A stretch of DNA of 64,000 bases. Source: Eubacteriales bacterium. GTDB lineage: Bacteria > Bacillota > Clostridia > Lachnospirales > Lachnospiraceae. The notes under the pieces are model-generated. The model was given only the letters and a program-made list of their open reading frames with translations, did not search any database and was not told the origin of the DNA. The stretch lies in contig JAUNOK010000001.1 in the NCBI GenBank assembly GCA_030537195.1, positions 124,001 to 188,000 on the forward strand, given 5' to 3'. Both the position numbers and the translations under genes were made by a program. Positions 47,227-56,904 of the stretch are shown here, piece after piece. The first letter of the stretch is position 1; every line of letters begins with the position of its first letter.

Positions 47227-48690
47227 ATGAAGCCATCAGGAATTGGGGGACAGGCTGTAATTGAGGGAATCATGATGCGTAATAAGGATAAATATTCTAT
47301 TGCGGTCAGAAAGCCCGATAATGAAATAGAAGTTGTCGTAAGAGAAAGCAGACTCATAACAGAAAAGCATCCATGGCTTAATCTTCCGATAATCAGAGGT
47401 GTTGTTAATTTTGTTGATTCACTGGTCACTGGAATATCAACAATTAACTATTCAGCGTCTTTTTATGATGACCCTGCAGAGCAGGAAAAGACTAAGGTTG
47501 ACGAGGTTGGAAAGAATATCCTTAAGGATAAATTCGAATCAGTATTAATGGCAGTAACTGTTATTCTGTCAATATTCTTTGCTATCGGATTATTTATGGT
47601 TCTTCCTTATCTTGCAACAAGATTAATATCGAAATACATAATTTCTAAGACTCTTCTTAATTTTATAGAAGGTATTGTGAGATTATTAATATTTGTTATA
47701 TATATATCGCTTATCTCGATGATGAAAGATATTAAGAGGACATTCATGTATCATGGTGCTGAACACAAATGTATCAATTGTATTGAGAACGGTGCCAGAC
47801 TTACACCAGAGAATGTAAAGAACAGTTCGAGATACCACAAAAGATGTGGAACAAGCTTCTTATTCTTTGTAATGTTTATAAGTATTGTGTTCTTTATATT
47901 TATAAGAGTTGATAATACTGCATTGCAGATATTAGTAAGAATTCTGCTTATTCCTGTTATAGCAGGTGTTTCTTATGAGGTTATAAGATGGGCAGGAAAG
48001 AATGACAATGCATTTGTAAGAGCTTTAAGCAAACCGGGAATGTGGTTCCAGAAGTTAACAACAAGAGAACCTGACATGGATATGATTGAGGTCGCTATTA
48101 AAGCTGTCGAAGAAGTATTTGACTGGAAACAGTTTCTTGCTGAGTATTATTCTGAGGAAGAGAATCCTGTAGAGGCACTTGTTGCAACTGAAGCAGAACT
48201 TGCAATTTCGGGCAGCCTGATTCATGGTAATGAGGAGACAAGAACTATAGATCTTGAGGAACAGAAGACTGAGGATAAAGAACAGACAGAATTAACTCCT
48301 GAAGAGAAATATATACAGACAGGAAAAGAACTGGAATATGGTATGGATGATACTGCCAGAGAAGCATTTTCTTCTGTATATGAGGTAAGTGATGAGTCAG
48401 AAAGTACAGTGTATGACAATTCATATGATGATTCTGATGATGGAGAAGAGTCTTATGGATATGGGGAAGATGGACATGATGATCCATCAGCTATAGAGGG
48501 CTTTGAATTCATGGACACACCTGCGTATATTGAAAATAATAAGTCGGATGAAGATAATGAAGTGACAGAAGAATTTTCAGAAGAGGAAGTTGTTGCTGGG
48601 TTTGAATTTGAAACTGAGAAGGAGGAACCAGAGGAGTCATTTCCGGAAGAGGTTCCTATGTTTAAACAGAAAAGGCTGGATGACAAGTAG
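47227..48690 (+). CDS. DUF1385 (YqhQ-like) protein with long acidic tail
   Basis: The N-terminal 290 residues match DUF1385: it starts near GIGGQAVIEGIMMR, has the MYHGAEHKCINCIENG segment, and about four membrane helices. The function is unknown; the conserved His/Cys residues hint at metal binding. The remaining 190 residues form an acidic, Glu/Asp/Ser/Tyr-rich, probably disordered cytoplasmic tail that typical YqhQ proteins (about 320 residues) lack. ATG 47227 is preferred over ATG 47215, which touches the binding site AGAAAGG. It sits between rpmE and prmC, as in many Firmicutes. Confidence 0.87.
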   Translation: MKPSGIGGQAVIEGIMMRNKDKYSIAVRKPDNEIEVVVRESRLITEKHPWLNLPIIRGVVNFVDSLVTGISTINYSASFYDDPAEQEKTKVDEVGKNILKDKFESVLMAVTVILSIFFAIGLFMVLPYLATRLISKYIISKTLLNFIEGIVRLLIFVIYISLISMMKDIKRTFMYHGAEHKCINCIENGARLTPENVKNSSRYHKRCGTSFLFFVMFISIVFFIFIRVDNTALQILVRILLIPVIAGVSYEVIRWAGKNDNAFVRALSKPGMWFQKLTTREPDMDMIEVAIKAVEEVFDWKQFLAEYYSEEENPVEALVATEAELAISGSLIHGNEETRTIDLEEQKTEDKEQTELTPEEKYIQTGKELEYGMDDTAREAFSSVYEVSDESESTVYDNSYDDSDDGEESYGYGEDGHDDPSAIEGFEFMDTPAYIENNKSDEDNEVTEEFSEEEVVAGFEFETEKEEPEESFPEEVPMFKQKRLDDK

Positions 48691-48692
48691 CT

Positions 48693-49532
48693 ATGATGAC
48701 AATCAGACAAGCAGTAAACTGGGGCACAGAAAAGCTTAGAGACAATAACGTTGATAATGCAGAGTATGACAGTTTCGAATTGTTATCTTCTATTAATGGA
48801 ATGACAAGAACATTTTATTTTATTAATGGAGATAATGAACTGTCAGAGGAGGATTTCAGTTTATTTCAGGAATATATAGAAAAAAGAGCGTCTCATATTC
48901 CATTGCAGCATATTCTTGGGAAAGCATATTTTTATGGATATGAGTTCGTGGTTAATGAGAATGTACTTATACCGAGACAGGATACAGAAATTCTTGTCGG
49001 AGAGGTTATTAAAGTCGCAAAGGATGGATATGATATTCTTGATATGTGTACGGGTTCAGGATGTATAGGCATAACACTTGCGAAGGAATTTCCGAAAAGC
49101 AATGTGACAGGAGTTGATATATCTGACAAGGCATTAGCTGTAGCAGAGAAGAATAAATGTAATCTTGGTGCGGATAATATTGATTTCATACAGAGCGATT
49201 TGTTTGCTGAATTAGGAGAGAATATGACATTCGATATAATAGTGTCTAATCCTCCATATATACCGACTAAGGTAATTGCAGGACTTCAGGATGAGGTCCG
49301 TTTGCATGATCCAATGCTTGCACTTGATGGAACAGCGGATGGTCTTATGTTTTACAGAAGAATTACTGATAAAGCAGGGAATTATCTTAAACCGGAAGGT
49401 TATCTGTGCTATGAGATAGGTGCCGAGCAGGCAGCAGATGTTTCAGATATTATGAAACAGGCAGGTTTTAAGGACATAGCAGTGGTTAAAGATCTGGCAG
49501 GTCTTGACCGTGTTGTTATGGGAAGAAAGTAA
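48693..49532 (+). CDS. prmC: Release factor glutamine methyltransferase
   Basis: PrmC methylates the GGQ glutamine of release factors. The 279-residue product has the N-terminal helical domain, the SAM-binding DMCTGSGCIG and the catalytic NPPYIP motif. It starts 2 bases after the DUF1385 stop; ATG 48696 is an equally possible start. Its substrate, release factor 1, is encoded by the next gene. Confidence 0.94.
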   Translation: MMTIRQAVNWGTEKLRDNNVDNAEYDSFELLSSINGMTRTFYFINGDNELSEEDFSLFQEYIEKRASHIPLQHILGKAYFYGYEFVVNENVLIPRQDTEILVGEVIKVAKDGYDILDMCTGSGCIGITLAKEFPKSNVTGVDISDKALAVAEKNKCNLGADNIDFIQSDLFAELGENMTFDIIVSNPPYIPTKVIAGLQDEVRLHDPMLALDGTADGLMFYRRITDKAGNYLKPEGYLCYEIGAEQAADVSDIMKQAGFKDIAVVKDLAGLDRVVMGRK

Positions 49533-49575
49533 CTATTGATATAAGTTTAATTATAGAAAGGGAAAGTGACATAAT

Positions 49576-50649
49576 ATGTTTGATAGACTTGAAGATACAG
49601 TCAACAGATATGAAGATATAACTGCTGAACTTGGTAATCCGGATGTAGTTAATGACCAGGAAAAGTTCAGAAAGCTTATGAAGGAGCAGAGCAGTCTTGC
49701 ACCACTTATAGAGACTTATACTGAGTATAAGAACTGTAAGAAGAATATTGAGGACAGCCTTGCTATTCTTGATGAAGAGACAGATGAAGAACTCAAAGAG
49801 ATGGCTAAAGAAGAACTTAATGAGTCTAAGGCAAGAGTTGAAGAATTAGAGCACGAATTAAAGATTCTTCTTCTTCCTAAAGATCCTAATGATGACAAGG
49901 ATATCGTTGTCGAGATAAGAGCAGGTGCAGGTGGAGAAGAGGCAGCCCTTTTTGCTGCTGAGCTTTTCAGAATGTATGTACATTATGCTCAGTCGAGAGG
50001 CTGGAAGGTTGAAGTCTTAAGTGGAGATGAGACTGGTATCGGCGGTATGAAAGAAGTTGAATTCATGGTCAAGGGACAGGGCGCATACTCTATCATGAAG
50101 TATGAGTCAGGTGTACACAGAGTACAGAGAATCCCAGTAACTGAATCTAACGGACGAATCCAGACATCTACAGCTTCTGTAGCTGTCATGCCAGAGGCAG
50201 AAGAAGTTGATGTTCACATCGATGAGAAAGATATCCGTATTGATGTTATGAGAGCTTCAGGTAATGGTGGTCAGTGTGTCAATACAACAGATTCGGCTGT
50301 ACGTCTTACACATTATCCAACAGGAATTGTTATCTATTCACAGACAGAGAAGTCTCAGATTCAGAATAAAGAGAAAGCATTTGCACTCTTAAGAGCCAAG
50401 TTATATGATATCGAGACACAGAAGGCTCATGATGCTGAAGCAGATGCAAGAAGAAGCCAGATTGGTACAGGCGACAGAGCTGAGAAGATAAGAACATATA
50501 ATTTCCCACAGGGAAGAGTAACTGATCACAGAATTGGTCTTACATTATATAAGCTTGACAAGATTATGGATGGAGACATTCAGGATATTATTGATGCATG
50601 TATCGCTGCCGACCAGGCTGCAAAGCTTGCTAAGATGGGCGAGGATTAA
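49576..50649 (+). CDS. prfA: Peptide chain release factor 1
   Basis: RF1 recognises UAA and UAG stops and triggers peptide release. The 357-residue length is standard. The GGQ loop is SGNGGQCVN, and the codon-recognition loop is in the domain before it. AAAGGGAAAG precedes ATG 49576. It is co-transcribed with prmC, which modifies it. Confidence 0.96.
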   Translation: MFDRLEDTVNRYEDITAELGNPDVVNDQEKFRKLMKEQSSLAPLIETYTEYKNCKKNIEDSLAILDEETDEELKEMAKEELNESKARVEELEHELKILLLPKDPNDDKDIVVEIRAGAGGEEAALFAAELFRMYVHYAQSRGWKVEVLSGDETGIGGMKEVEFMVKGQGAYSIMKYESGVHRVQRIPVTESNGRIQTSTASVAVMPEAEEVDVHIDEKDIRIDVMRASGNGGQCVNTTDSAVRLTHYPTGIVIYSQTEKSQIQNKEKAFALLRAKLYDIETQKAHDAEADARRSQIGTGDRAEKIRTYNFPQGRVTDHRIGLTLYKLDKIMDGDIQDIIDACIAADQAAKLAKMGED

Positions 50650-50658
50650 TTGGAATTT

Positions 50659-51981
50659 ATGAAGAAGGATAGGAAATCTAATCCGGTTGCACTGGTGCCT
50701 ATACTTGTATTTCTTGTTTTGTATCTTGGAACCGGAATTATGTTTGAATATGTTATGAAGATTCCGATGGGATTCTATAATGTTCCAATTATTGTTGCGT
50801 TTATGGCAGCAATACTTGTTGCCTGTATGCAGAATTCCCAGCTTAAGTTTGATGAGAAGCTTCAGGTAATGGCTAATGGTCTTGCAGATAAGAATATTGT
50901 AACGATGCTTCTTATATTCATTACAGCGGGAATATTTGTCGGTGTTGTAGGAAGAAGCAGCGCAGAAAGTGTAGCGTATTTCATGCTTGGCATTATTCCT
51001 ACAAAGTTTGCAGTGGCAGTACTTTTTATCGTTGCGTGTTTTGTTTCTACGGCTATGGGAACATCAGTCGGAACAATAACTCTTATTACACCGATTGCGG
51101 TTGCAGTGTCAGAAGCGTCAGGATTTAGTATGGCGCTCTGCGTTGCATCTGTTATGGGTGGAGCAATGTTCGGAGATAATCTTTCATTTATATCAGATAC
51201 CACAATTGCAGCATGTAATGGTCAGGGCTGTGCCATGAAGGATAAGTTCAGGGAAAATTTCTGGATAGCACTTCCGGCAGCAGTTGTAACACTTGTTATA
51301 ATTCTCATACTTTCTTTTAACACAGATATTCATGGAGAGATTGCCCATTCATACAATCTTTTTCAGGTTATTCCATATGTGCTTGTGCTTGCAGGTGGAA
51401 TTATTGGTGTAAATGTATTCGTTGTACTTATAACAGGCATTGTTTCCGGAATAGTTATTATGCTTGTCATGGGTGAAGTTACATTAGAAACCCTGCTTCT
51501 TAATATGGGAAGCGGTGCATCAGGAATGTTTGAGACATGCATGGTTGCAGTGCTTGTATCCGTAATGTGCTCGCTTATTAAAGAATATGGCGGATTTGAT
51601 GCCCTGCTTAACGGAATAAGAAGATTATTTAAAGGGAAAAAAGGCGGACAGCTTGGAATGGGACTTTTAGTTGGAACAATGGATATTGCTACAGCTAATA
51701 ATACAGTTGCTATTGTAATGGCTAATCCTATTGCTAAAGAGATGGCAGAAGAATATGGTATTACACCAAGAAAAGCAGCTTCGCTTCTTGATACATTTTC
51801 GTGTATATTTCAGGGAATAATTCCATATGGTGCGCAGATGCTGGTTGCAATATCAGCTGTTTCGGAACTTGGATATAACATTACAGCATTCCAGATACTG
51901 CCAAAGCTGTTTTATCCAATGCTTTTACTTGTAAGTTCGCTTATATGGATATATATAATTCCAGGGAAAAGAAATAACTAA
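50659..51981 (+). CDS. NhaC-type Na+/H+ antiporter family protein
   Basis: This 440-residue membrane protein has about eleven helices and belongs to the NhaC/YuiF-like antiporter group. The segments GMGTSVGTITLITPIAVA and GGAMFGDNLSFISDTTIAA are characteristic. It probably exchanges sodium, or an organic acid, for protons. I choose ATG 50659; TTG 50650 is also in frame, immediately after the prfA stop. A small terminator follows. Confidence 0.87.
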   Translation: MKKDRKSNPVALVPILVFLVLYLGTGIMFEYVMKIPMGFYNVPIIVAFMAAILVACMQNSQLKFDEKLQVMANGLADKNIVTMLLIFITAGIFVGVVGRSSAESVAYFMLGIIPTKFAVAVLFIVACFVSTAMGTSVGTITLITPIAVAVSEASGFSMALCVASVMGGAMFGDNLSFISDTTIAACNGQGCAMKDKFRENFWIALPAAVVTLVIILILSFNTDIHGEIAHSYNLFQVIPYVLVLAGGIIGVNVFVVLITGIVSGIVIMLVMGEVTLETLLLNMGSGASGMFETCMVAVLVSVMCSLIKEYGGFDALLNGIRRLFKGKKGGQLGMGLLVGTMDIATANNTVAIVMANPIAKEMAEEYGITPRKAASLLDTFSCIFQGIIPYGAQMLVAISAVSELGYNITAFQILPKLFYPMLLLVSSLIWIYIIPGKRNN

Positions 51982-52004
51982 ATATAATCATTACTTCTTG
52001 TGAT

Positions 52005-52027
52005 AAATGACCAAAAGTCATTTTTTT
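52005..52027 (+). terminator. Small terminator after the antiporter gene
   Basis: AAATGAC pairs with GTCATTT around a 5-base loop and T continues to 52027. Confidence 0.72.
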
Positions 52028-52038
52028 ACAAAAAGCAC

Positions 52039-52067
52039 TTGAATATGACACGCTGAAATAGTAAAAT
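52039..52067 (+). promoter_or_regulatory. Promoter of the DUF5692 gene
   Basis: TTGAAT (52039-52044), 17 bases and TAAAAT (52062-52067), 43 bases before the start. Confidence 0.62.
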
Positions 52068-52110
52068 AATTTTAAGGAAAATTAATTTTTCAGAAACGGA
52101 GGCGTGAACA

Positions 52111-53208
52111 ATGTTATTTCAACTTTATGGCAGCACAGCTATGACTCAGTTGCTTGGCTGGGTGCTTGTGTTTGCAGGATTAGTAATCCTTAATGAGATA
52201 GGCCGTCGTACTAAGATTGGTGGTATCGTATTATTCGTTATCATTCCAGCTATACTGACAGTCTACTTCATAGGAATTCAGGCAGGTCTGTTTGGTGGTC
52301 ACAGCAATCAGACATATGAGTATATGAACGGATGGTTCCATTATGCTAAGCTTTATGCGGCAGATATCGGAGTTGTCGGTTTCCTCATGATTAAGTATAA
52401 ATGGGGACTTGGAAAGAAAGAATGGTTTAAACCATGGCCATTCGTAATCGTTGCTATCAATATTCTTATTGCTGTAGCATCTGATTTTGAATCAGCTATC
52501 AGAGCTTATCAGATTACAGGAGATTTCTCTGGTGCATGGTGGGCATCTAACGAAGGTGTATTCCTTTATGGTGGCTGGTGGAATATCGTTAATGGTATTG
52601 CAGGACTTATCAATATCTTCTGTATGACAGGATGGTGGGGAATTTACTCATCTAAGAAGAAAGATGATATGCTCTGGCCAGATATGACAATATGGTTCAT
52701 TGTTGCATATGATATCTGGAATTTTGAGTATACATACTGTAATCTTCCAACACATACATGGTACTGTGGTGTAGCTCTTCTTCTTGCTCCTACATTTGCT
52801 AATGCATTATGGAATAAGGGTGGATGGATTCAGAACAGAGCTATGACACTTGCTACATGGTGTATGTATGCACAGGTATTCCCATTATTCCAGTTAAGCA
52901 ATACATTCAGCGTATTGCCATCATTATACGGTGGAGCTACTAAGGCTGGAGTTAAGGCTCTTGACCTTTATAACGCAGCTATTACATGCCATAACACAGG
53001 AGCAAGCGCAGGAGACGCAATAGCAAGCTTTGGTATTACAGCTAATCCGACAGCACAGGGAGTTGTTGCAATGCTCGCAATAATAGCTAATGTTGTATGC
53101 ATATCAGTTATTATCAAGCGTTCTATTGAACAGAAGAAGTGCCCATATACTAAGGAAATCTGGGTTGGTACAAGAGATTACGAGCAGGCTATGTCAAGAG
53201 CAGAGTAA
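52111..53208 (+). CDS. DUF5692 family multi-pass membrane protein
   Basis: This 365-residue protein has about eight or nine membrane helices and an unusually high number of tryptophans (WFKPWPF, GAWW, GGWWN, GWWG). I recognise it as DUF5692, an anaerobe-enriched family of unknown function. The many Trp and Tyr residues within membrane segments could form an aromatic-lined path. AACGGAGGCG precedes ATG 52111. It is a single-gene transcript with its own promoter and terminator. Confidence 0.72.
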   Translation: MLFQLYGSTAMTQLLGWVLVFAGLVILNEIGRRTKIGGIVLFVIIPAILTVYFIGIQAGLFGGHSNQTYEYMNGWFHYAKLYAADIGVVGFLMIKYKWGLGKKEWFKPWPFVIVAINILIAVASDFESAIRAYQITGDFSGAWWASNEGVFLYGGWWNIVNGIAGLINIFCMTGWWGIYSSKKKDDMLWPDMTIWFIVAYDIWNFEYTYCNLPTHTWYCGVALLLAPTFANALWNKGGWIQNRAMTLATWCMYAQVFPLFQLSNTFSVLPSLYGGATKAGVKALDLYNAAITCHNTGASAGDAIASFGITANPTAQGVVAMLAIIANVVCISVIIKRSIEQKKCPYTKEIWVGTRDYEQAMSRAE

Positions 53209-53242
53209 TCTGTATTTATTAACTTAACATTAAATAATAATA

Positions 53243-53304
53243 AAGAACATCACGGACAGATTATTGTGCAGGGAAATGCATGTCTTGAAGTGATGTTCTT
53301 TTTT
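53243..53304 (+). terminator. Terminator after the DUF5692 gene
   Basis: AAGAACATCAC (53243-53253) pairs perfectly with GTGATGTTCTT (53290-53300), and the T run extends to 53304. The 36-base loop has its own short pairing (GGACA/TGTCT). Confidence 0.83.
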
Positions 53305-53368
53305 GTGTATAATCAGAGAAACAAAAGGATTACAGTCTTTTTAAATGAGTGAAAAGGAGATGGAACAT

Positions 53369-53974
53369 ATGAATAGTATTTATAAGAAATTAAAGACAAT
53401 TAAGTTCGAAATTATAATTGTTTCAGTTGCATTGTTTGTTCTGGGACTGTTGCTTGTAATATTTCCAACAGCATCACAGGAAATCATATGTAAAGGCATT
53501 GGAGTTGCCTTGTGTGTATGGGGCGTGTTAAGACTTATTAATTATTTCAGGATTGCGGGTAGTGAAATTCTTGGCTCATATGGTCTGGTACAGGGGGTTA
53601 CACTTCTTGCATTTGGTATGTTTTTTGTAATTAAACCGGGATTTATTGCGGTATTCTTAGGAACAGCACTTGCAATAATTATTATAGTGGATGGAATCCT
53701 TAAGCTTCAGTACGCTGTGGAGTTCTATCACCTTCAGTCAGACAAATGGTGGATTGAGCTTATTGGTGCAGTTATTATGGTGGTTGTCGGTATTGTTGCA
53801 TTATTGAATCCATTTTCAACATCTTCAGCTCTTATTATATTTATAGGAATTGCGTTGATGGTAGAAGGATTATGGGATTTTATATCTCTGTTGAGAATTG
53901 TATCTGTAACGAAGAAAGCAGGAAAGGCAATTAAAGATTTTAAGGATCAGGTTGATGCTGTAGATATGAAATAA
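53369..53974 (+). CDS. HdeD/DUF308-like membrane protein
   Basis: The 201-residue product has six membrane helices arranged in repeated pairs, as in HdeD/DUF308 proteins (linked to acid stress in E. coli, though unknown here). The recurrent LLVIFPT, FFVIKPG and IVALLNP turns mark the repeats. ATG 53369 is chosen, 9 bases after AAAGGAG; ATG 53345 and 53360 lie around that site. The homoserine dehydrogenase gene follows 48 bases later. Confidence 0.8.
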   Translation: MNSIYKKLKTIKFEIIIVSVALFVLGLLLVIFPTASQEIICKGIGVALCVWGVLRLINYFRIAGSEILGSYGLVQGVTLLAFGMFFVIKPGFIAVFLGTALAIIIIVDGILKLQYAVEFYHLQSDKWWIELIGAVIMVVVGIVALLNPFSTSSALIIFIGIALMVEGLWDFISLLRIVSVTKKAGKAIKDFKDQVDAVDMK

Positions 53975-54022
53975 ATGTATCGCAGATTAATATAATAAAC
54001 AGGAATGAGGGCGGACAAAGTA

Positions 54023-55303
54023 ATGAGCAGAAAGATTTATGCGGCTATATTAGGAGCAGGAACAGTAGGAACAGGTGTATACAAGTTATGCCAGAGTATG
54101 AAAGATGATGTAATAAGCAAGACAGGTGCAGAACTTGTAGTTAAGAAGGTTCTTGTCAGAAATCTTGATAAAGACCGTGATCCAATTGACAGAGAGTTAC
54201 TTACTGACAACTGGAAGGATATTATTGAGGACAAGGATATTGAGATAGTTATAGAGCTTATGGGAGGAACTACTCCGGCAAAGCAGTATATTATTGAGGC
54301 ACTTGAGGCTGGAAAGCAGGTTGTTACTGCTAATAAGGATCTTCTTGCAGAATATGGTGAAGAAGTTATGGGAATGGCAGACAAAATGCATGCTGACCTT
54401 CAGTTTGAGGCAGCTGTTGCCGGTGCAATTCCAATAATCAGACCATTAAAGCAGAGTATGGCTGGCAACAATATCACAGAAATTATCGGTATTGTTAACG
54501 GAACAACTAATTATATCCTTACCAAGATGACTGAATCAGGCATGAATTATAAGGATGCTCTTGCCAAGGCTACAGAATTAGGATATGCAGAAGCAGACCC
54601 TACAGCGGATGTTGAAGGATATGATGCAGGAAGAAAGATGGCTATTATGTCATCAATTGCATTTAATTCCAGAGTGACATTTAACCAGGTATATACAGAG
54701 GGTATTACTAAGATTACAGCAGAGGATATCAAATATGCTAAGGAATTCGGCTATGTTATCAAGCTGCTTGGTCTTGCAAGAAATACACCTGATGGAATTG
54801 AAGTAAAAGTTCACCCTATGCTTATCGATGAGAATCACCCTCTTGCTACAGTAAGAGATTCATTTAATGCTGTGTTTGTTCACGGAGAAGCAAGTGATGA
54901 TACTATGTTTATGGGCAGAGGTGCAGGACAGATGCCAACAGCTTCTGCAGTTATGGGTGATATTATTGATGTATGCCGTAATATAGTTCATGGTTCATGT
55001 GGCAAGATTGGATGCTCATGTTACAAAGAGCTTCCTGTTAAGGATATATCTGAGACTAAGAGCAAATTCTTCTTAAGAATAGAAGCATTAGACAAGCAGG
55101 GAGTTCTTGCTAACATTGCGAGTGTTCTTGGAAACAATGACGTAAGTATTGCGCAGGTAGTCCAGAAGAGCCGTAAGGATGGAGTAGCTGAACTTGTTAT
55201 TATTACAGATGATGTTGCAGAGAAGAATTTTAACGATGCAATGACAGTATTTAACGGACTTTCAGTGGTAAAAGAGATTGCAGGTGTAATCAGAGTTTAT
55301 TAA
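54023..55303 (+). CDS. hom: Homoserine dehydrogenase
   Basis: Hom reduces aspartate semialdehyde to homoserine, the branch toward threonine and methionine. The 426-residue product has the N-terminal NAD(P) fold (LGAGTVGTG), the NGTTNYIL and EADPTADVEG catalytic segments and a C-terminal ACT domain (from about 345), which usually gives threonine feedback inhibition. ATG 54023 is preferred over ATG 54005, whose only AGG is too close. No thrB or thrC is adjacent. Confidence 0.94.
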   Translation: MSRKIYAAILGAGTVGTGVYKLCQSMKDDVISKTGAELVVKKVLVRNLDKDRDPIDRELLTDNWKDIIEDKDIEIVIELMGGTTPAKQYIIEALEAGKQVVTANKDLLAEYGEEVMGMADKMHADLQFEAAVAGAIPIIRPLKQSMAGNNITEIIGIVNGTTNYILTKMTESGMNYKDALAKATELGYAEADPTADVEGYDAGRKMAIMSSIAFNSRVTFNQVYTEGITKITAEDIKYAKEFGYVIKLLGLARNTPDGIEVKVHPMLIDENHPLATVRDSFNAVFVHGEASDDTMFMGRGAGQMPTASAVMGDIIDVCRNIVHGSCGKIGCSCYKELPVKDISETKSKFFLRIEALDKQGVLANIASVLGNNDVSIAQVVQKSRKDGVAELVIITDDVAEKNFNDAMTVFNGLSVVKEIAGVIRVY

Positions 55304-55365
55304 TCTGTAGTTATTCAGAGGCAGGCTCTGAAATGTTTATATTAATTTTAGAAAAGGTAGATTAT

Positions 55366-55989
55366 ATGGCTAAGAAGTATTATGCTGTTCGTGTAGGTAA
55401 AGTCCCTGGAATATATCAGACATGGGATGAATGTAAAAAGAATGTACATGGGTTTCCAGCCGCTGAATATAAGAGCTTCACATCTATGGATGAGGCGAAT
55501 GCTTATATGGGAAGAGAAGCAGTACAGGAAATTAACGGCAAAACCGGAAACAGCAATATGGAAGATGTAATGCCTGATGACGATTATGCATTTGTTGATG
55601 GTTCTTTTAATATTGCAACAGGAGTATATGGATACGGTGGTTTTCTTATGCATGATGGCGTAAGATATGAATTGTCTGGCAATGGCAGTGACAAAGAGAT
55701 GGCTTCTATGCGTAATGTTGCAGGAGAAATCCTTGGAAGCATGGCCGCGATAAGAAAAGCAATAGAGTTAGGACTTAAAGAAGTTTCTATATTCTACGAT
55801 TATGCAGGAATCAAAGCCTGGGCTGTGGGAGAATGGAAACGCAATAAAAAAGGAACAATAGAATATTATAATTATATCACATCTGTCAGGGATTCGATTA
55901 ATATCAGATTCGTGAAGGTCAGAGGACATTCGGGAGTCGAAGGTAATGAAGAGGCTGACAGGCTGGCAAAGAGAGCAGTAGGGATATAA
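55366..55989 (+). CDS. Ribonuclease H with N-terminal viroplasmin domain
   Basis: The 207-residue protein joins a viroplasmin-type domain (residues 1-47, KKYYAVRVGKVPGIYQTW), which binds RNA-DNA hybrids, to a type 1 RNase H domain. Catalytic acids are visible in FVDGSF, the AGEILG glutamate, the YDYAG aspartate and the late EADRLAK aspartate. It removes RNA from hybrids. ATG 55366 has AAAAGGTAG upstream. It is the eukaryote-like RNase HI arrangement often seen in Clostridia. Confidence 0.9.
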   Translation: MAKKYYAVRVGKVPGIYQTWDECKKNVHGFPAAEYKSFTSMDEANAYMGREAVQEINGKTGNSNMEDVMPDDDYAFVDGSFNIATGVYGYGGFLMHDGVRYELSGNGSDKEMASMRNVAGEILGSMAAIRKAIELGLKEVSIFYDYAGIKAWAVGEWKRNKKGTIEYYNYITSVRDSINIRFVKVRGHSGVEGNEEADRLAKRAVGI

Positions 55990-56000
55990 TGAATCTATTA

Positions 56001-56055
56001 CAGTGCTAAAGAACAACGCGCTTCGCTTGAACGTGTTTTTTAGCACTGATTTTTT
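56001..56055 (+). terminator. Terminator after the RNase H gene
   Basis: CAGTGCTAAA (56001-56010) pairs with TTTAGCACTG (56039-56048) and T6 follows. The loop contains ACGCGCTTCGCTTGAACGTG, itself able to pair and faintly like the core of the elements at 19.1 kb. Confidence 0.85.
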
Positions 56056-56099
56056 GTATATAGCAGCTCCAACTCCCACACAGCTCATAAAAAATAATG

Positions 56100-56128
56100 T
56101 TGACAAATCCTCTCACAGGTAATAACAT
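56100..56128 (+). promoter_or_regulatory. Promoter of the SGNH hydrolase gene
   Basis: TTGACA (56100-56105), 17 bases and TAACAT (56123-56128), about 60 bases before the start. Confidence 0.58.
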
Positions 56129-56188
56129 ATAAACATACCAAATAAGTATGATTAAATAATAATAGATATTATATGGGAGGATGCGGTG

Positions 56189-56815
56189 ATGAGAAATATT
56201 TTGTTTTTTGGAGATTCTAATACTTATGGATATAAGCCTGATAAGTCAGGAAGATATGACTACGATGTGAGATGGACAGGAAGAATATCTAAACTTCTTG
56301 GAAATGAATATAATATTATTGAAGAAGGATTGTGCGGAAGAACAACAATATTTCCAGACTCTGTAAGAGACGCAAGAAAGGGCATTGACCTTATTGGAGT
56401 GGTTGTTGAATCACATAAGCCAGTTGATGTTATATCTATCATGCTTGGAACGAATGACTGCAAGACTGAATTTCATGCAGATGCTGTAACAATAGCCAAA
56501 GGAATGGAAGCTGTTGCAAGAAAAGCTAAGGAAACAGCAGGAGAACATGCTAAGATTGTTATTGTTTCACCTATACATCTCGGAAAAGGTGTTGGTGATG
56601 AAGGATTTGACCCTGAATTTAATGAGACTTCTGAAAATGTTTCAAAACAGCTTGCAGGGGAATACGAAAGGATAGCAAAGGAGAACGGATTCTATTACTA
56701 TGATGCCGCCAGCGCAGCCAAACCAAGCGAGGTTGACAGGCAACATCTTGATGAAGAAGGACATAAAATATTTGCAGAAAAATATAGTGAATTTTTGTTG
56801 ACAGAAGTTTTATAG
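56189..56815 (+). CDS. SGNH/GDSL family hydrolase
   Basis: This 208-residue esterase-type enzyme has block I FFGDSNTYG (nucleophile Ser near residue 10), the glycine of GLCGRTT, LGTNDCK (block III) and the Asp-His pair in VDRQHLDEEGH. There is no signal peptide, so it acts in the cytosol. The layout resembles arylesterase/acetylhydrolase members of the family. GGGAGG lies 8 bases before ATG 56189 (GTG 56186 is also possible). The last 18 bases of the gene carry the promoter for the metal operon that follows. Confidence 0.87.
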   Translation: MRNILFFGDSNTYGYKPDKSGRYDYDVRWTGRISKLLGNEYNIIEEGLCGRTTIFPDSVRDARKGIDLIGVVVESHKPVDVISIMLGTNDCKTEFHADAVTIAKGMEAVARKAKETAGEHAKIVIVSPIHLGKGVGDEGFDPEFNETSENVSKQLAGEYERIAKENGFYYYDAASAAKPSEVDRQHLDEEGHKIFAEKYSEFLLTEVL

Positions 56816-56856
56816 GTGTTATAATAACAATGAACATATGAATGTATGTTCATATG
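56798..56856 (+). promoter_or_regulatory. Promoter and ArsR-type operator of the Zn/Cd operon
   Basis: TTGACA (56798-56803), 16 bases and TATAAT (56820-56825) are a perfect-consensus pair; the -35 box lies within the end of the SGNH hydrolase gene. Ten bases after the -10 box, CATATGAA-6-TTCATATG (56835-56856) forms a perfect inverted repeat like the sites of SmtB/CzrA-type repressors. Bound repressor would cover the transcription start. Confidence 0.85.
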
Positions 56857-56904
56857 AGAGAATTTTGATTAATCAATGAATTTATTTTTTAAGGAGAGAT
56901 TATT

